DNA of 14,196 nucleotides from contig JAIXPM010000446.1 in assembly GCA_027486275.1 (NCBI GenBank), positions 1-14,196 on the forward strand, in the 5' to 3' direction. The position numbers were made by a program, and so were the translations under genes. Source of the DNA: Sphingomonadales bacterium (GTDB lineage Bacteria > Pseudomonadota > Alphaproteobacteria > Sphingomonadales > Sphingomonadaceae). Each line of letters opens with the position of its first letter. Within the stretch, counting starts at the first letter, position 1. The notes under the pieces are model-generated. The model saw only the letters and a program-made list of their open reading frames with translations, did no database searches and had not been told where the DNA came from. Shown here one piece after another: positions 6,773 to 14,196 of this stretch.

Positions 6773-8667
6773 AGACGCTGATGCTGGCCACTGCCCTGCT
6801 GCTCGGCAGCGCCGCGCAGGCCGAGGTGCGGGCCGTGTTCGTGGGCATCGACACATATGCCTATGGCGCCGTGCAGCCGCCTGCCTTGCGCTTTGCCGAT
6901 CTGTCGGGCGCGGTGGGCGATACGCGCCGGATCAGGGATGCACTGGCGCGCAGCCATAGGCTGGCCGTGGGCACCATGCCGGAAGGCGACAATTGCCAGA
7001 CCCAAGGCCCGGCCGCGCTGACGCTGATCAACGCGTGCGCCACCAAGGCCGCCATCCTGGCCGCGTGGCAGCAGCAGCTTGGCGCCAGCAGGGCGGGGGA
7101 TACGCTGCTGCTCTATTTTGCCGGGCACGGTTCGCGCTTCATCAATGAAGATGGCAGCCAGGCCAGCGGCTTCAATAGCACGTTGATGCCCCATGATGCG
7201 CGGCGGCCGCAGGCGACGGCGGTAACCGATATCCTCGATTCGGAAACGCGGAATTTCATCAATCAGGCGACATCGCGGGGCGTCAATGTTGTCACGTGGT
7301 TCGACAGTTGCAACAGCGGCACCGCCAGCCGCGATGGCAACAGCGCCAGCCGTTCCGCGCCCCCGCTGCCCGTTGCCTATCCCGTTCAAAAAGCCAGAGA
7401 TCCAAGCGTGTATGGCAATCTGGGCGCCTATCGGGTGCACATGGGCGGCGCGGCCGATGGCCAGGATGCCACCGAAGTCGGCCAGGTGGGCGCCCGCGCT
7501 GGCCGCTTCACCACGGCATTGGCCAAGGCCCTGACCGACACCCCGAATGCCAGCTTTGCCGATCTCGCTGCGCGGGTTGTGGGCGAGGTGACGCGCGATT
7601 CCGGCGGCCGCCAGGTGCCGCATGCCGAAGGCGCCCTGCGCGCCACGCTGGGCGGCCCTGAAGTGAAGGCGGCGACCTTTGATGTGGTGGTGGATGGCAG
7701 CCGGCTGGTGATGGCCGGCGGCCGATTGACCGGGGTCACCAAGGGATCGCGTTTCGCGCTGTTCACCACCACAGGCGAAGCGCTGGGCGGGGGCAGCGGC
7801 GTGAAGGCGCGGGTGGTGGACACAACGCTTGGCGATGCCGTTCTCGCGCCGGAAACCCCGCTGCCACCCGGCTGGCCGGGGACGCTGGTGGCGCGCGAGA
7901 TTGTCCATGTGTTCGACGGACCGAAACTGCCGCTGGCGGTGGCCGATCCGGCGGCGCTGGCGATCGTGCAACGGTTGAACTTCGTGGCCGTGGATCCCGC
8001 CGGTCGCTTCCGGCTGCAACCGGCAGGGGGTGGCCTGCAGCTTTCGGGCCCAACGGGGATGCTGGCGATGCTGCCGCCGGCAGCCGACCCGATGTTCGGC
8101 GTGCGACTGGCATCGGCGCTGGAAAAAGTCGCGCGATACGAACAATGGCAAACCCAGATCAGCCCACGCCCAGGCGTGATCCTGTGCGTCCGCAGCGAAG
8201 CCGACGCAGCCGGCGACACCGATGCCGCCTGGTGCAAGCGCAACCCGCCGGCGGCGCTGGAACTGGAGACGACCAGCCAGATCAAGGTTTCGGTGGTCAA
8301 CAACAGCCCTGCGCCACGCCATATCTATGTGCTGGCGATTGGCGACAAATACAGCGTGACACTGGTGTTGCCCGGGTTCGGCGCCCGTGAAAAAGCGATC
8401 CCGCGGGATGGGACCAATGCCATACCGGACGAACAATCCCTGACGCCGGACGGGCCGGGCAAATTGCGCTTCGTGGCGCTCTCCAGCGACCGTCCGCTGA
8501 ATGCCAGCGCCCTGGAACAGACGGATACGGACCAGATCGACAGCCATGCCTGCCTCAGCGCGGTGGCCGGTGCCTTTTGCCGCGGCGCTGATCAGGCCCG
8601 CAGCGGTGGCGGAAGCCAGGTCGGTGAATGGTCAATCGCAGTGGTTGATGCACAGGTGAAACCATGA
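6769..8667 (+). CDS. Exported caspase-like (peptidase C14) protein with DUF4384-like C-terminus
   Basis: The product is 632 aa. The ATG at 6769 overlaps the upstream stop by four bases, has GGGAG at 6755-6759, and yields a short signal peptide (MKTLMLATALLLGSAAQA, cleavage near residue 18). The caspase-like domain begins at once (AVFVGIDTY) and runs to about residue 295. Its predicted dyad is His120 (YFAGHGS) and Cys181 (FDSCNSG), with acidic S1-type residues Asp51 and Asp179. This puts it closer to classical bacterial metacaspase/orthocaspase layouts than to its two neighbours: it has no N-terminal propeller and no EF-hand loop. A beta-rich region follows. Residues about 500-580 (SQIKVSVVNNSPAPRHIYVL, then TLVLPGF) resemble DUF4384, a beta-domain often found with bacterial caspases and secreted kinases. 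The other six cysteines fall as three close pairs (76/90, 473/489, 595/604), fitting disulfides. The substrate is unknown; context points to joint action with the other operon proteases. Confidence 0.87.
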   Translation: MKTLMLATALLLGSAAQAEVRAVFVGIDTYAYGAVQPPALRFADLSGAVGDTRRIRDALARSHRLAVGTMPEGDNCQTQGPAALTLINACATKAAILAAWQQQLGASRAGDTLLLYFAGHGSRFINEDGSQASGFNSTLMPHDARRPQATAVTDILDSETRNFINQATSRGVNVVTWFDSCNSGTASRDGNSASRSAPPLPVAYPVQKARDPSVYGNLGAYRVHMGGAADGQDATEVGQVGARAGRFTTALAKALTDTPNASFADLAARVVGEVTRDSGGRQVPHAEGALRATLGGPEVKAATFDVVVDGSRLVMAGGRLTGVTKGSRFALFTTTGEALGGGSGVKARVVDTTLGDAVLAPETPLPPGWPGTLVAREIVHVFDGPKLPLAVADPAALAIVQRLNFVAVDPAGRFRLQPAGGGLQLSGPTGMLAMLPPAADPMFGVRLASALEKVARYEQWQTQISPRPGVILCVRSEADAAGDTDAAWCKRNPPAALELETTSQIKVSVVNNSPAPRHIYVLAIGDKYSVTLVLPGFGAREKAIPRDGTNAIPDEQSLTPDGPGKLRFVALSSDRPLNASALEQTDTDQIDSHACLSAVAGAFCRGADQARSGGGSQVGEWSIAVVDAQVKP

Positions 8668-9734
8668 GGAACAGTCTGCTGCTGCTGGGGGCCGGCCTGT
8701 TGATCGCCGCTCAACCTGCACCGGAACCCGCGCCAAACCCTGGAACGGCCGCCGAAACGCCGCCCGCGCCCGAAGACGAAGGCTCCCGCGTGGTGCGCGG
8801 CACGCCGGCGCCGCCGGGCAGTTCGCCGTGGCAGATCCAGGTCTATTTCAAGGTGCCGATGACCAAAAAGGAAATCGCGGCCGCCATTCGCAGCGCCGCC
8901 AGCGAGCCTGAACGGCAAGCCCTGCGCACGATGGAAGGTTGGGAACGCGATCATCTGTGCGGCGGTGCCCTGATCGACAAGGAATGGGCGCTGAGCGCCG
9001 CCCACTGCTTCGTTGTCGAAAAGGAGGGGCTGGTGAAACTGCCCAACCTGGGGGTGCGGTTGGGCAATATCGATCTGAAAGCGGCCACGCCCAAGCGGAT
9101 CGATCGCATCATCGTGCACGGCGATTATCGGCGTTTTGGCCACAAGCAGCATGATATCGCGCTGCTGCACCTGGTGGATGATGCTGACACAAAGCCAGAG
9201 ATCGCCGCCGCGGCCACCCCCGTCCGCCTGATCGGCGAACGCATGCGCCCGCTTTCGGCTGGCGATGATCTGAAGGTGACCGGCTGGGGCCATGTTTCGG
9301 AACGCAAGGCCGGCGCGACACGTTCCGTGAGCGGCGACGCGATGCGATCATCGCAGGTGCTGCTGGAAGGCCAGCTTGAACTGCTGGATCAAGCCGAATG
9401 TGCGAAGGTGCCGGATTATGCAAAGACGCTCAATCCCGGCGTGCTCTGCGTGGGCGCCCGCACCAGCGCCCAGCAGGACAGCTGCCAGGGCGACAGCGGC
9501 GGGCCGCTCACCCGCCAGCGCGTGTTGGTCGGGCTGGTTTCCACCGGGGTTGGCTGCGGCCGCAAGGGCGTGCCGGCGCTCTATACCAATATCGCGCACT
9601 ATGCCGAATGGATCGCCGCCGTACAGCAGGAGGTGAAGACCAGCGGCGTCACGCGCTGCGTGGTGGTTCAATCCGGCCCGCGCAAACTGGCCTGTTCGGC
9701 GAAACTCAATCCGCCCCGAACAAATCGCGGGTGA
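8664..9734 (+). CDS. Exported trypsin-like serine protease zymogen (family S1)
   Basis: The product is 356 aa. The start overlaps the upstream stop by four bases (ATGA), with AGGTGA at 8654-8659. A signal peptide ([17 protein letters not shown]) is followed by a Pro/Glu-rich propeptide ending in SR|VVRG at Arg42-Val43, the classical S1 activation site. The catalytic triad is His114 (SAAHCF), Asp164 (HDIALLHL) and Ser278 (GDSGGP). Asp277 would pair with the new N-terminus after cleavage. Asp272, six residues before Ser278, matches trypsin Asp189, so cleavage after Arg/Lys is predicted. Gly295 matches Gly216, but Ala305 replaces Gly226. Cysteines 99/115, 246/262 and 274/298 match conserved S1 disulfides. 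Two oddities: an extra, probably helical insert at about 64-97 before the HLCGGALI strand, and a C-terminal extension with another cysteine pair (332/344). The gene closes the caspase operon, and its last 29 bases overlap the convergent ugd gene. Confidence 0.93.
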   Translation: MRNSLLLLGAGLLIAAQPAPEPAPNPGTAAETPPAPEDEGSRVVRGTPAPPGSSPWQIQVYFKVPMTKKEIAAAIRSAASEPERQALRTMEGWERDHLCGGALIDKEWALSAAHCFVVEKEGLVKLPNLGVRLGNIDLKAATPKRIDRIIVHGDYRRFGHKQHDIALLHLVDDADTKPEIAAAATPVRLIGERMRPLSAGDDLKVTGWGHVSERKAGATRSVSGDAMRSSQVLLEGQLELLDQAECAKVPDYAKTLNPGVLCVGARTSAQQDSCQGDSGGPLTRQRVLVGLVSTGVGCGRKGVPALYTNIAHYAEWIAAVQQEVKTSGVTRCVVVQSGPRKLACSAKLNPPRTNRG

Positions 9735-10872
9735 ACAATTTGTCGGCCACGTCAGCCAGGTCGTCGCTCATCCGGTTGGCTAGGATCACGTCGGCCTCCG
9801 CCTTGAAGGCATCCAGATCGCGCACCACGCGTGATCCGAAGAACTGATCGTCGGCCAGCGCCGGTTCGTAAAGGATCACCGGGATGCCGCGCGCCTTGAT
9901 GCGTTTCATGATGCCCTGGATCGAAGACTGGCGGAAATTGTCGCTGTTGGCCTTCATCACCAGCCGATAGACGCCCACCGTGCGCGGCTTGCGATCGAAG
10001 ATGCGCTGCGCCAGGAAATCCTTGCGGGTGCGGTTGGCATCCACGATGGCGGCGATCAGATTCTGCGGCACCGCGCCATAATTGGCCAGCAACTGCTTGG
10101 TATCCTTGGGCAGGCAATAGCCGCCATAGCCAAACGACGGGTTGTTGTAATGCAGCCCGATGCGGGGATCGAGGCCGATGCCTTCGATGATCTGGCGCGT
10201 GTCCATGCCGGCGGCCATGGCGTAACTGTCCAGTTCGTTGAAGAAGGCGACGCGCATGGCGAGATAGGTGTTGGCAAACAGCTTGATGGCTTCAGCTTCG
10301 GCCGGATCGGTAAGCAGCACCGCCACGTCCTTCTTCGCCGCGCCTTCCAGCATCAGATCGGCAAACATGCGGCCGCGCGGGCCGGGTTCGCCCACGATGA
10401 TCCGCGACGGGAACAGATTGTCGTTCAGCGCCCGGCCTTCGCGCAGGAATTCCGGCGAGAAAAACACATTGTCGCTGCCCAGGTCGTGGCGCAGCCGGGT
10501 GATGAAACCCACCGGAATCGTCGATTTCACCACCACCGACGCCGCCGGGTTGGCGGCCAGCACGGCGCGCGCCACATTTTCCACCGACGACGTGTCGAAA
10601 TGATTGGTGTGGGGATCATAATCGGTCGGCGTGGCGATCACCACCAGCTCGGCATCGCGGGCGGCGGCGGCCAGATCGGTCGTCGCCGTCAGCTGCAGCG
10701 GCTTGTGGGCGAGGAAATCCTCCAGCTCGGCATCGACGATCGGGCTCTTGCGGTTGTTGACCAGATCGACCCGCGCCGCGCTCACGTCCACCGCCGTAAC
10801 GTCATGGTTCTGCGCCAGCAGCACGGCGTTCGACAAGCCGACATAGCCCAGACCGACAACGGCAATCTTCAT
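9706..10872 (-). CDS. ugd: UDP-glucose 6-dehydrogenase
   Basis: The product is 388 aa, the length of the compact bacterial Ugd type (as in E. coli). It is a cytoplasmic enzyme oxidising UDP-glucose to UDP-glucuronate with two NAD+, feeding capsule, exopolysaccharide or LPS sugar synthesis. The NAD-binding Rossmann motif GLGYVG is at 7-12. Thr118 (KSTIPVG), Glu141 (SPEFLREG), Lys197 and Asn201 ([11 protein letters not shown]) and the thiol nucleophile Cys253 ([12 protein letters not shown]) are all present, so the enzyme should be active. The start is supported by GGAG (complement of 10879-10882), about six bases upstream. No other polysaccharide gene is visible here. The 3' end overlaps the convergent serine protease gene by 29 bp, with no room for a separate terminator between them. 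The 78-bp gap to the VOC gene upstream leaves open whether it is co-transcribed with that gene or has its own promoter. Confidence 0.95.
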   Translation of the reverse strand: MKIAVVGLGYVGLSNAVLLAQNHDVTAVDVSAARVDLVNNRKSPIVDAELEDFLAHKPLQLTATTDLAAAARDAELVVIATPTDYDPHTNHFDTSSVENVARAVLAANPAASVVVKSTIPVGFITRLRHDLGSDNVFFSPEFLREGRALNDNLFPSRIIVGEPGPRGRMFADLMLEGAAKKDVAVLLTDPAEAEAIKLFANTYLAMRVAFFNELDSYAMAAGMDTRQIIEGIGLDPRIGLHYNNPSFGYGGYCLPKDTKQLLANYGAVPQNLIAAIVDANRTRKDFLAQRIFDRKPRTVGVYRLVMKANSDNFRQSSIQGIMKRIKARGIPVILYEPALADDQFFGSRVVRDLDAFKAEADVILANRMSDDLADVADKLFTRDLFGAD

Positions 10873-10950
10873 GATCTACTCCACTGCACCGGCAGTAATA
10901 CGCCGCCTATCTGGCGTGTTGCGCGCGGCCTTGCAATGCCGGTTCGCGTC
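10873..10950. other. Gap between ugd and the VOC gene with one imperfect hairpin
   Basis: The 78 bp hold the ugd ribosome binding site and an inverted repeat (10898-10904 with 10913-10919, a seven-pair stem including one G-U, eight-base loop). No T-run follows on either strand, so it does not look like an intrinsic terminator. It could be a leader hairpin or an operator. No clear promoter was found on the minus strand. Confidence 0.3.
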
Positions 10951-11493
10951 TCAGTCGTCGCCGGGCGGCTGGTGCAACCAAGCGGCATGTTTGGGCGCCT
11001 GCTTTGTTTCGCGCCATTCAGCCAGCATCGCGGGTGCAACTGCCTTCAGTTCGGCATATTGTTCCGCGGTACCGATGTTGCAGGCCAGTTCAAGGCGATG
11101 CCCGTTTGGATCGAAGAAATAGATCGATTTGAAGATGCCGTGCCAGGTTGGCCCCAGAACATCGATGCCCTGCCCCTCCAGATGCGCCTTGGCGCTGAGC
11201 AGTTCGGCCTCATTCTCCACTTCGAATGCGATGTGCTGCACCCAGGCCGGCGTGTTGGGGTCCTTGCCCATCTCCGGCTGGTTCGGCAGCTCGAAAAAGG
11301 CCAGCACATTGCCGCCGCCGCAATCAAGGAAGACATGCATATAGGGATCATAGGCGCCGGTGGACGGCACATGATCCTCGGCAAAGGCCGTTGTGTAGGT
11401 CATGCCCAGCGTCTTTTCATACCAGGCAACGGTTTCGGCCGCATCGCGGCAACGATAGGCGACATGGTGAATGCGCTTGAGGTTCGGAGTCAT
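10951..11493 (-). CDS. VOC (glyoxalase/dioxygenase superfamily) protein
   Basis: The product is 180 aa and probably cytoplasmic, with no signal peptide. It has the two-module beta-alpha-beta-beta-beta pattern of the vicinal oxygen chelate superfamily. Likely metal ligands are His10 (RIHHVAYRC), His87 (VQHIAFEV) and Glu135 (HRLELAC), the usual H/H/E set. The reaction is not identifiable from sequence: superfamily members include glyoxalase I, extradiol dioxygenases, epimerases and antibiotic-resistance proteins. Its start overlaps the hppD stop by four bases (ATGA on the minus strand at 11493-11490), so it is almost certainly co-translated with hppD. This points to a role in aromatic amino acid catabolism or in handling a reactive by-product. 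It has the same fold as HPPD but is too short to be a second HPPD. Confidence 0.85.
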   Translation of the reverse strand: MTPNLKRIHHVAYRCRDAAETVAWYEKTLGMTYTTAFAEDHVPSTGAYDPYMHVFLDCGGGNVLAFFELPNQPEMGKDPNTPAWVQHIAFEVENEAELLSAKAHLEGQGIDVLGPTWHGIFKSIYFFDPNGHRLELACNIGTAEQYAELKAVAPAMLAEWRETKQAPKHAAWLHQPPGDD

Positions 11494-12575
11494 TGCGCCG
11501 GCTCCTCCACGTTCAGCACGCCGCGCCGCACCTGGTCGCGCTCCATGCTTTCAAACAGCGCCTTGAAATTGCCTTCGCCAAAGCCTTCGTCACCCTTGCG
11601 CTGGATGAATTCGAAGAACACCGGGCCCACCATCGTTTCGGAGAAGATCTGCAGCAGCAGGCGTTTTGAACCATCGGTGGTGCCATCCAGCAGAATGCCA
11701 CGTTGCTGCAAGGCGTCCACCGGCTCGCCATGGCCGGGGAGGCGCTCAGCCAGCATCTCGTAATAGGTGGCAGGCGGCGGCGTCATGAACGGTGTGCCGA
11801 TGGCTTTCAGCCGATCCCACACGCCCAGCAGATCATCACAGGCAAAGGCGATATGCTGGATGCCTTCACCGTTGTAGGCGCGTAAAAACTCCTCGATCTG
11901 GCCGCCGCCGCCCCTGCCCTCTTCATTGAGCGGAATGCGGATCTTGCCATCGGGCGCCGTCATCGCCTTGGACGTAAGGCCGGTATATTCGCCCTTGATG
12001 TCGAACCAGCGGATTTCGCGGAAACCGGCGATACGCTCATAGAACGCCGCCCAGTGCGCCATGCGGCCGCCATAGACATTGTGGGTAAGGTGATCGATGA
12101 CCTGCAGCCCGGCGCCTTGCGGGTTGCGTTCCACGCCGTCTTCATAAACGAAATCAATGTCATAGATGGAAAGATCATCGCCGTACCGGTCGATCAGATA
12201 GATGATCGATCCGCCGATGCCGCGGAAACCCGGCAGCCGCAGTTCCATCGGCCCGGTGCGGCTTTCCACTGGCTCGGCACCGCGCTCCAGGGCTTCGGCA
12301 TAGGCTTTCGCCGCGTCCTTCACTCGCCAGCCCATGCCGCAGGCCGAAGCGCCATGTTCGGCGGCGAAATACCAGGCCGGGCTGTGTTTCTCGTAATTGG
12401 CGATCAGGTTGATGCCGCCCTGCCGCCACAGCTGCACATCCTTGGAGCGGTGATGCGCGACCTGGGCAAAGCCCATGGCGGCAAACACCGGTTCCAGCAC
12501 GCCCTTGGTGGGCGCGCAGAATTCGATGAATTCAAAGCCATCAAGGCCCAGCGGATTGTCTTGACTGTAGGCCAT
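11490..12575 (-). CDS. hppD: 4-hydroxyphenylpyruvate dioxygenase
   Basis: The product is 361 aa, typical for bacterial HPPD. This Fe(II) enzyme converts 4-hydroxyphenylpyruvate and O2 to homogentisate and CO2, the second step of tyrosine degradation; homogentisate can also feed pyomelanin formation. Iron ligands His162 (IDHLTHNV), His241 (GIQHIAF) and Glu322 (FFEFIQR) fall within one residue of those in the Pseudomonas enzyme. Hallmark segments [37 protein letters not shown] and [13 protein letters not shown] are present, so the call is firm. The start at 12575 has GGGAG (complement of 12584-12588) eight bases upstream. It is the first gene of a pair with the VOC gene. Neither homogentisate dioxygenase nor fumarylacetoacetase is visible in the window, so the rest of the pathway must lie elsewhere. 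Confidence 0.97.
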   Translation of the reverse strand: MAYSQDNPLGLDGFEFIEFCAPTKGVLEPVFAAMGFAQVAHHRSKDVQLWRQGGINLIANYEKHSPAWYFAAEHGASACGMGWRVKDAAKAYAEALERGAEPVESRTGPMELRLPGFRGIGGSIIYLIDRYGDDLSIYDIDFVYEDGVERNPQGAGLQVIDHLTHNVYGGRMAHWAAFYERIAGFREIRWFDIKGEYTGLTSKAMTAPDGKIRIPLNEEGRGGGGQIEEFLRAYNGEGIQHIAFACDDLLGVWDRLKAIGTPFMTPPPATYYEMLAERLPGHGEPVDALQQRGILLDGTTDGSKRLLLQIFSETMVGPVFFEFIQRKGDEGFGEGNFKALFESMERDQVRRGVLNVEEPAQ

Positions 12576-12604
12576 GTCGGATGCTCCCGCGCGAAGATGG
12601 CGTG

Positions 12605-12633
12605 ATGATAGCGGATCTCGCCCTCATTGTCCG
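12605..12633 (-). promoter_or_regulatory. Predicted promoter of hppD-VOC
   Basis: Read on the minus strand, CGGACA (complement of 12628-12633, four of six -35 bases) is followed by a 17-base spacer and TATCAT (complement of 12605-12610, five of six -10 bases). Transcription would start about 20-25 bases before the hppD ATG, just ahead of its ribosome binding site. The octamer GTCCGTGC occurs twice nearby (12629-12636, overlapping the -35, and 12670-12677) and may be part of an operator. Confidence 0.4.
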
Positions 12634-12711
12634 TGCGAGTTGCCGGGCTGGGGTGCCATTAATCGCACAGTCCGTGCTCGATAAGGCAAATTCACGCAAA
12701 AGCCGTGCAGA

Positions 12712-14196
12712 TCACACCGGAACGGTGAAATGCTTGCCGGCAAACACCGCCTGCCAGCTTTCGATTTCCGATACCACCACGTCATCGGCGGCATGGGCCA
12801 GATCAGACAACGCACCATAATCCAGCGCATGATCGGGCGCGGCGCGCAGCAGGCAGGCCCTGCGGTGCACCCCGTCCAGTTTTTCGGCCGAAATCCGGCT
12901 GATCGCCGCGAACCGATCGAAATCACCGAAATAACGGATGCCCGCCACCGCGCCGCCCACGGTTGGGAACATCACGCCCAGGAAGGTGAACAGCTTGGCG
13001 GTCTTTTCCGCCAGCACGGCCGGCACCACACCCAGCGCGCCGCCGGCCCACATCAGCAGCCAGAAGGCCACGGCCACCACGGCGAGCTGAAAGGCGACGA
13101 TCGACACCCGGTCCAGCCGGTGATGCACGGTGTCCAGCCGCTTTGCCTTGGCGCGGTGATAATCGCGCTGGCCGGCCAGATGCGGGATCAGCAGGCCATC
13201 CAGCACGGCGCGCAGCCAGGCCTGGCCGATGGTGGCCGGCGGCAGGCCCACCTCGCGCAGGGCGTGGCGGGCATGATATTCCGGCCAGCCGGCGCGATCG
13301 CCAAAGCCGCCTTTGGGCCAGCGCCCGGGCGGGCGCGACACGCCCAGCGCCAGCAGGAACGGCGCATGGCGCAGATATTCCGCCGCGCGCCGGGTTTCGA
13401 ACCAGTGATCATGCCAGTGATCGCGCTTGGCCATTGCCGTTGTCAGCACGATCGCGCCCAGCAGCAGGAATTCCACCAGCGCAAACAGATGTTTCCATTC
13501 CGGCCCGGCTGTGGGCAGATAGGCCATGCCGGCCATGACCGCGAGGCCCGACATCATGAAATTGGCGACCATGCCGCCGCGATATTGATCGGAAAAGCGC
13601 GTGGAAATGCCATCGGCCCAGGCAAAGCGTTGCAGCACGGCGCGGCCAATGGCGCGCGGCCAGGCCGGATCGGCGCCGGGCAGGCCGGTCAACGCCTGCA
13701 GCACCGGGGCGCCGCTGCCACTGGCGATGGCTTCGGGGGTTTCGTGTACCATCTTCAGTGATCGCCACGGCCGTCCGCCGCCGCCAAACAATGTTTCCAC
13801 CCGGCGATAGGCATGAAACAGCGGGCTGCTGGTCGCCCGCCACGCCGAAGGGGCGAGCGCCAGCAGGGCGGCGCCTTCATCGGCCGGGTGCAGCGCCGCG
13901 GCAATCGCCGCCAACAACTGGGCGTTACGGTCATCCGGATCGGGCGGCTGATCCACCGGCTGGTCCAGCGCTTCCAGATCGGACACCAGCCGCCAATGTT
14001 CGGGATGGCGGGCATCGATCAGCACCACGCTGGCGCCGGCAACCAGCGCGCTGGCCAGCGTGTGGCCGGTGCCGCCCACCGCATCGCGGCTGGCGCCATC
14101 CCACACCGCAATCATCAGATCGGATTGTTCGATCATCACCCGCCCGGCCAGCGCCACCCGGCGCGACGCGGCGCTGGCATAACGCTGGGCCGCCGC
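12712..14196 (-). CDS. C-terminal part of a SLOG-like/4-TM (SLATT/DUF4231-like) membrane protein (runs off right edge)
   Basis: The frame is open to the window edge, giving 494 visible residues; the true start is outside, so the GTG at 14157 should not be taken as the N-terminus. Visible residues 24-60 (QSDLMIAVWDG, then GGTGHT and a hydrophobic strand ending VVLIDA) look like the end of a LOG/SLOG-type Rossmann domain, a fold known for binding nucleotide-derived ligands. Four hydrophobic helices lie at about 208-227, 236-255, 364-388 and 401-421. After the second pair-member comes a basic/aromatic helix WHDHWFETRRAAEYLR (261-276), the kind of W...R..AE pattern seen in SLATT/DUF4231 two-TM modules. 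The family link is inferred from pattern, not from a search. By analogy it could be a nucleotide-gated inner-membrane pore in a stress or defence response, but a housekeeping role is possible. It ends 136 bp upstream of hppD. Confidence 0.6.
   Translation of the reverse strand, partial: AAAQRYASAASRRVALAGRVMIEQSDLMIAVWDGASRDAVGGTGHTLASALVAGASVVLIDARHPEHWRLVSDLEALDQPVDQPPDPDDRNAQLLAAIAAALHPADEGAALLALAPSAWRATSSPLFHAYRRVETLFGGGGRPWRSLKMVHETPEAIASGSGAPVLQALTGLPGADPAWPRAIGRAVLQRFAWADGISTRFSDQYRGGMVANFMMSGLAVMAGMAYLPTAGPEWKHLFALVEFLLLGAIVLTTAMAKRDHWHDHWFETRRAAEYLRHAPFLLALGVSRPPGRWPKGGFGDRAGWPEYHARHALREVGLPPATIGQAWLRAVLDGLLIPHLAGQRDYHRAKAKRLDTVHHRLDRVSIVAFQLAVVAVAFWLLMWAGGALGVVPAVLAEKTAKLFTFLGVMFPTVGGAVAGIRYFGDFDRFAAISRISAEKLDGVHRRACLLRAAPDHALDYGALSDLAHAADDVVVSEIESWQAVFAGKHFTVPV

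Noticed and set aside
6700..8547. A 615-codon open frame on the minus strand opposite the third caspase gene
   Set aside because: Its translation is His/Arg/Gln/Ala-rich with no recognisable motif, whereas the plus strand has clear caspase motifs, a signal peptide and coupled start/stop overlaps. It is a GC-driven antisense shadow.
294..9734. Protease run considered as a recently inserted genomic island
   Set aside because: No integrase, transposase, tRNA or flanking direct repeat is visible, and most of the run matches the surrounding GC content; only part of paralog 2 dips in GC.
10898..10919. Inverted repeat between ugd and the VOC gene considered as an intrinsic terminator
   Set aside because: The stem has only seven pairs with a G-U, the loop is eight bases, and there is no T-run on either side.
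10150..11763. A 537-codon plus-strand open frame spanning ugd, the VOC gene and part of hppD
   Set aside because: It runs antisense through three well-supported minus-strand genes and their intergenic gap and shows no domain.
12670..12711. Short hairpins downstream of the membrane protein gene considered as a terminator
   Set aside because: The stems found are only about four pairs and lack a clear T-tract.
12730..13761. A 343-codon plus-strand open frame opposite the membrane protein gene
   Set aside because: Its translation is rich in His, Gln, Arg and Gly without motifs, while the minus-strand frame has four clear membrane helices.

Overview
The window is GC-rich and densely packed, and every complete gene has an Alphaproteobacterial look. 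The combination of 4-hydroxyphenylpyruvate dioxygenase, a short (388 aa) UDP-glucose dehydrogenase, several exported caspase-like proteases and GC-rich coding with short gaps best fits a member of the Sphingomonadales. That placement is inference from protein character; no rRNA or other lineage marker is present.

Layout. Positions 1-90 (minus) hold the first 30 codons of a gene that runs off the left edge and resembles the N-terminus of a glutamine synthetase-family enzyme. A 203-bp divergent intergenic region follows. Positions 294-9734 (plus) form one tight four-gene run: two tandem paralogous exported proteins with an N-terminal beta-propeller-like region and a C-terminal caspase-like (C14) protease domain, a third exported caspase-like protein with a DUF4384-like C-terminal part, and an exported trypsin-like serine protease. 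Three of the genes are joined by two 4-base ATGA stop/start overlaps, and gene 2 follows gene 1 after 77 bp. Positions 9706-10872 (minus) hold UDP-glucose 6-dehydrogenase, whose 3' end overlaps the serine protease gene by 29 bp tail to tail. Positions 10951-12575 (minus) hold an hppD-VOC pair joined by another ATGA overlap, with a recognisable promoter upstream. Positions 12712-14196 (minus) hold the C-terminal part of a membrane protein that runs off the right edge. Its visible part has a LOG/SLOG-like Rossmann segment followed by four predicted membrane helices resembling SLATT/DUF4231-type pore modules.

How the genes may work together. The protease run is the most unusual part. All four products carry signal peptides, have intact catalytic residues and paired cysteines suited to an oxidising compartment, and are predicted to cleave after Arg/Lys. 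This follows from acidic S1 residues in the caspases and the Asp189 equivalent in the trypsin-like enzyme. The trypsin-like protein has a canonical Arg|Val zymogen activation site, and both large caspases have a polybasic hinge just before the protease domain and an EF-hand-type loop just after its core. A calcium-responsive periplasmic protease cascade is therefore a reasonable but untested hypothesis. The hppD-VOC pair belongs to tyrosine catabolism, and UDP-glucose dehydrogenase makes UDP-glucuronate for polysaccharide synthesis; neither has an evident link to the protease run. No rRNA, tRNA, CRISPR array, insertion sequence or integrase was seen.
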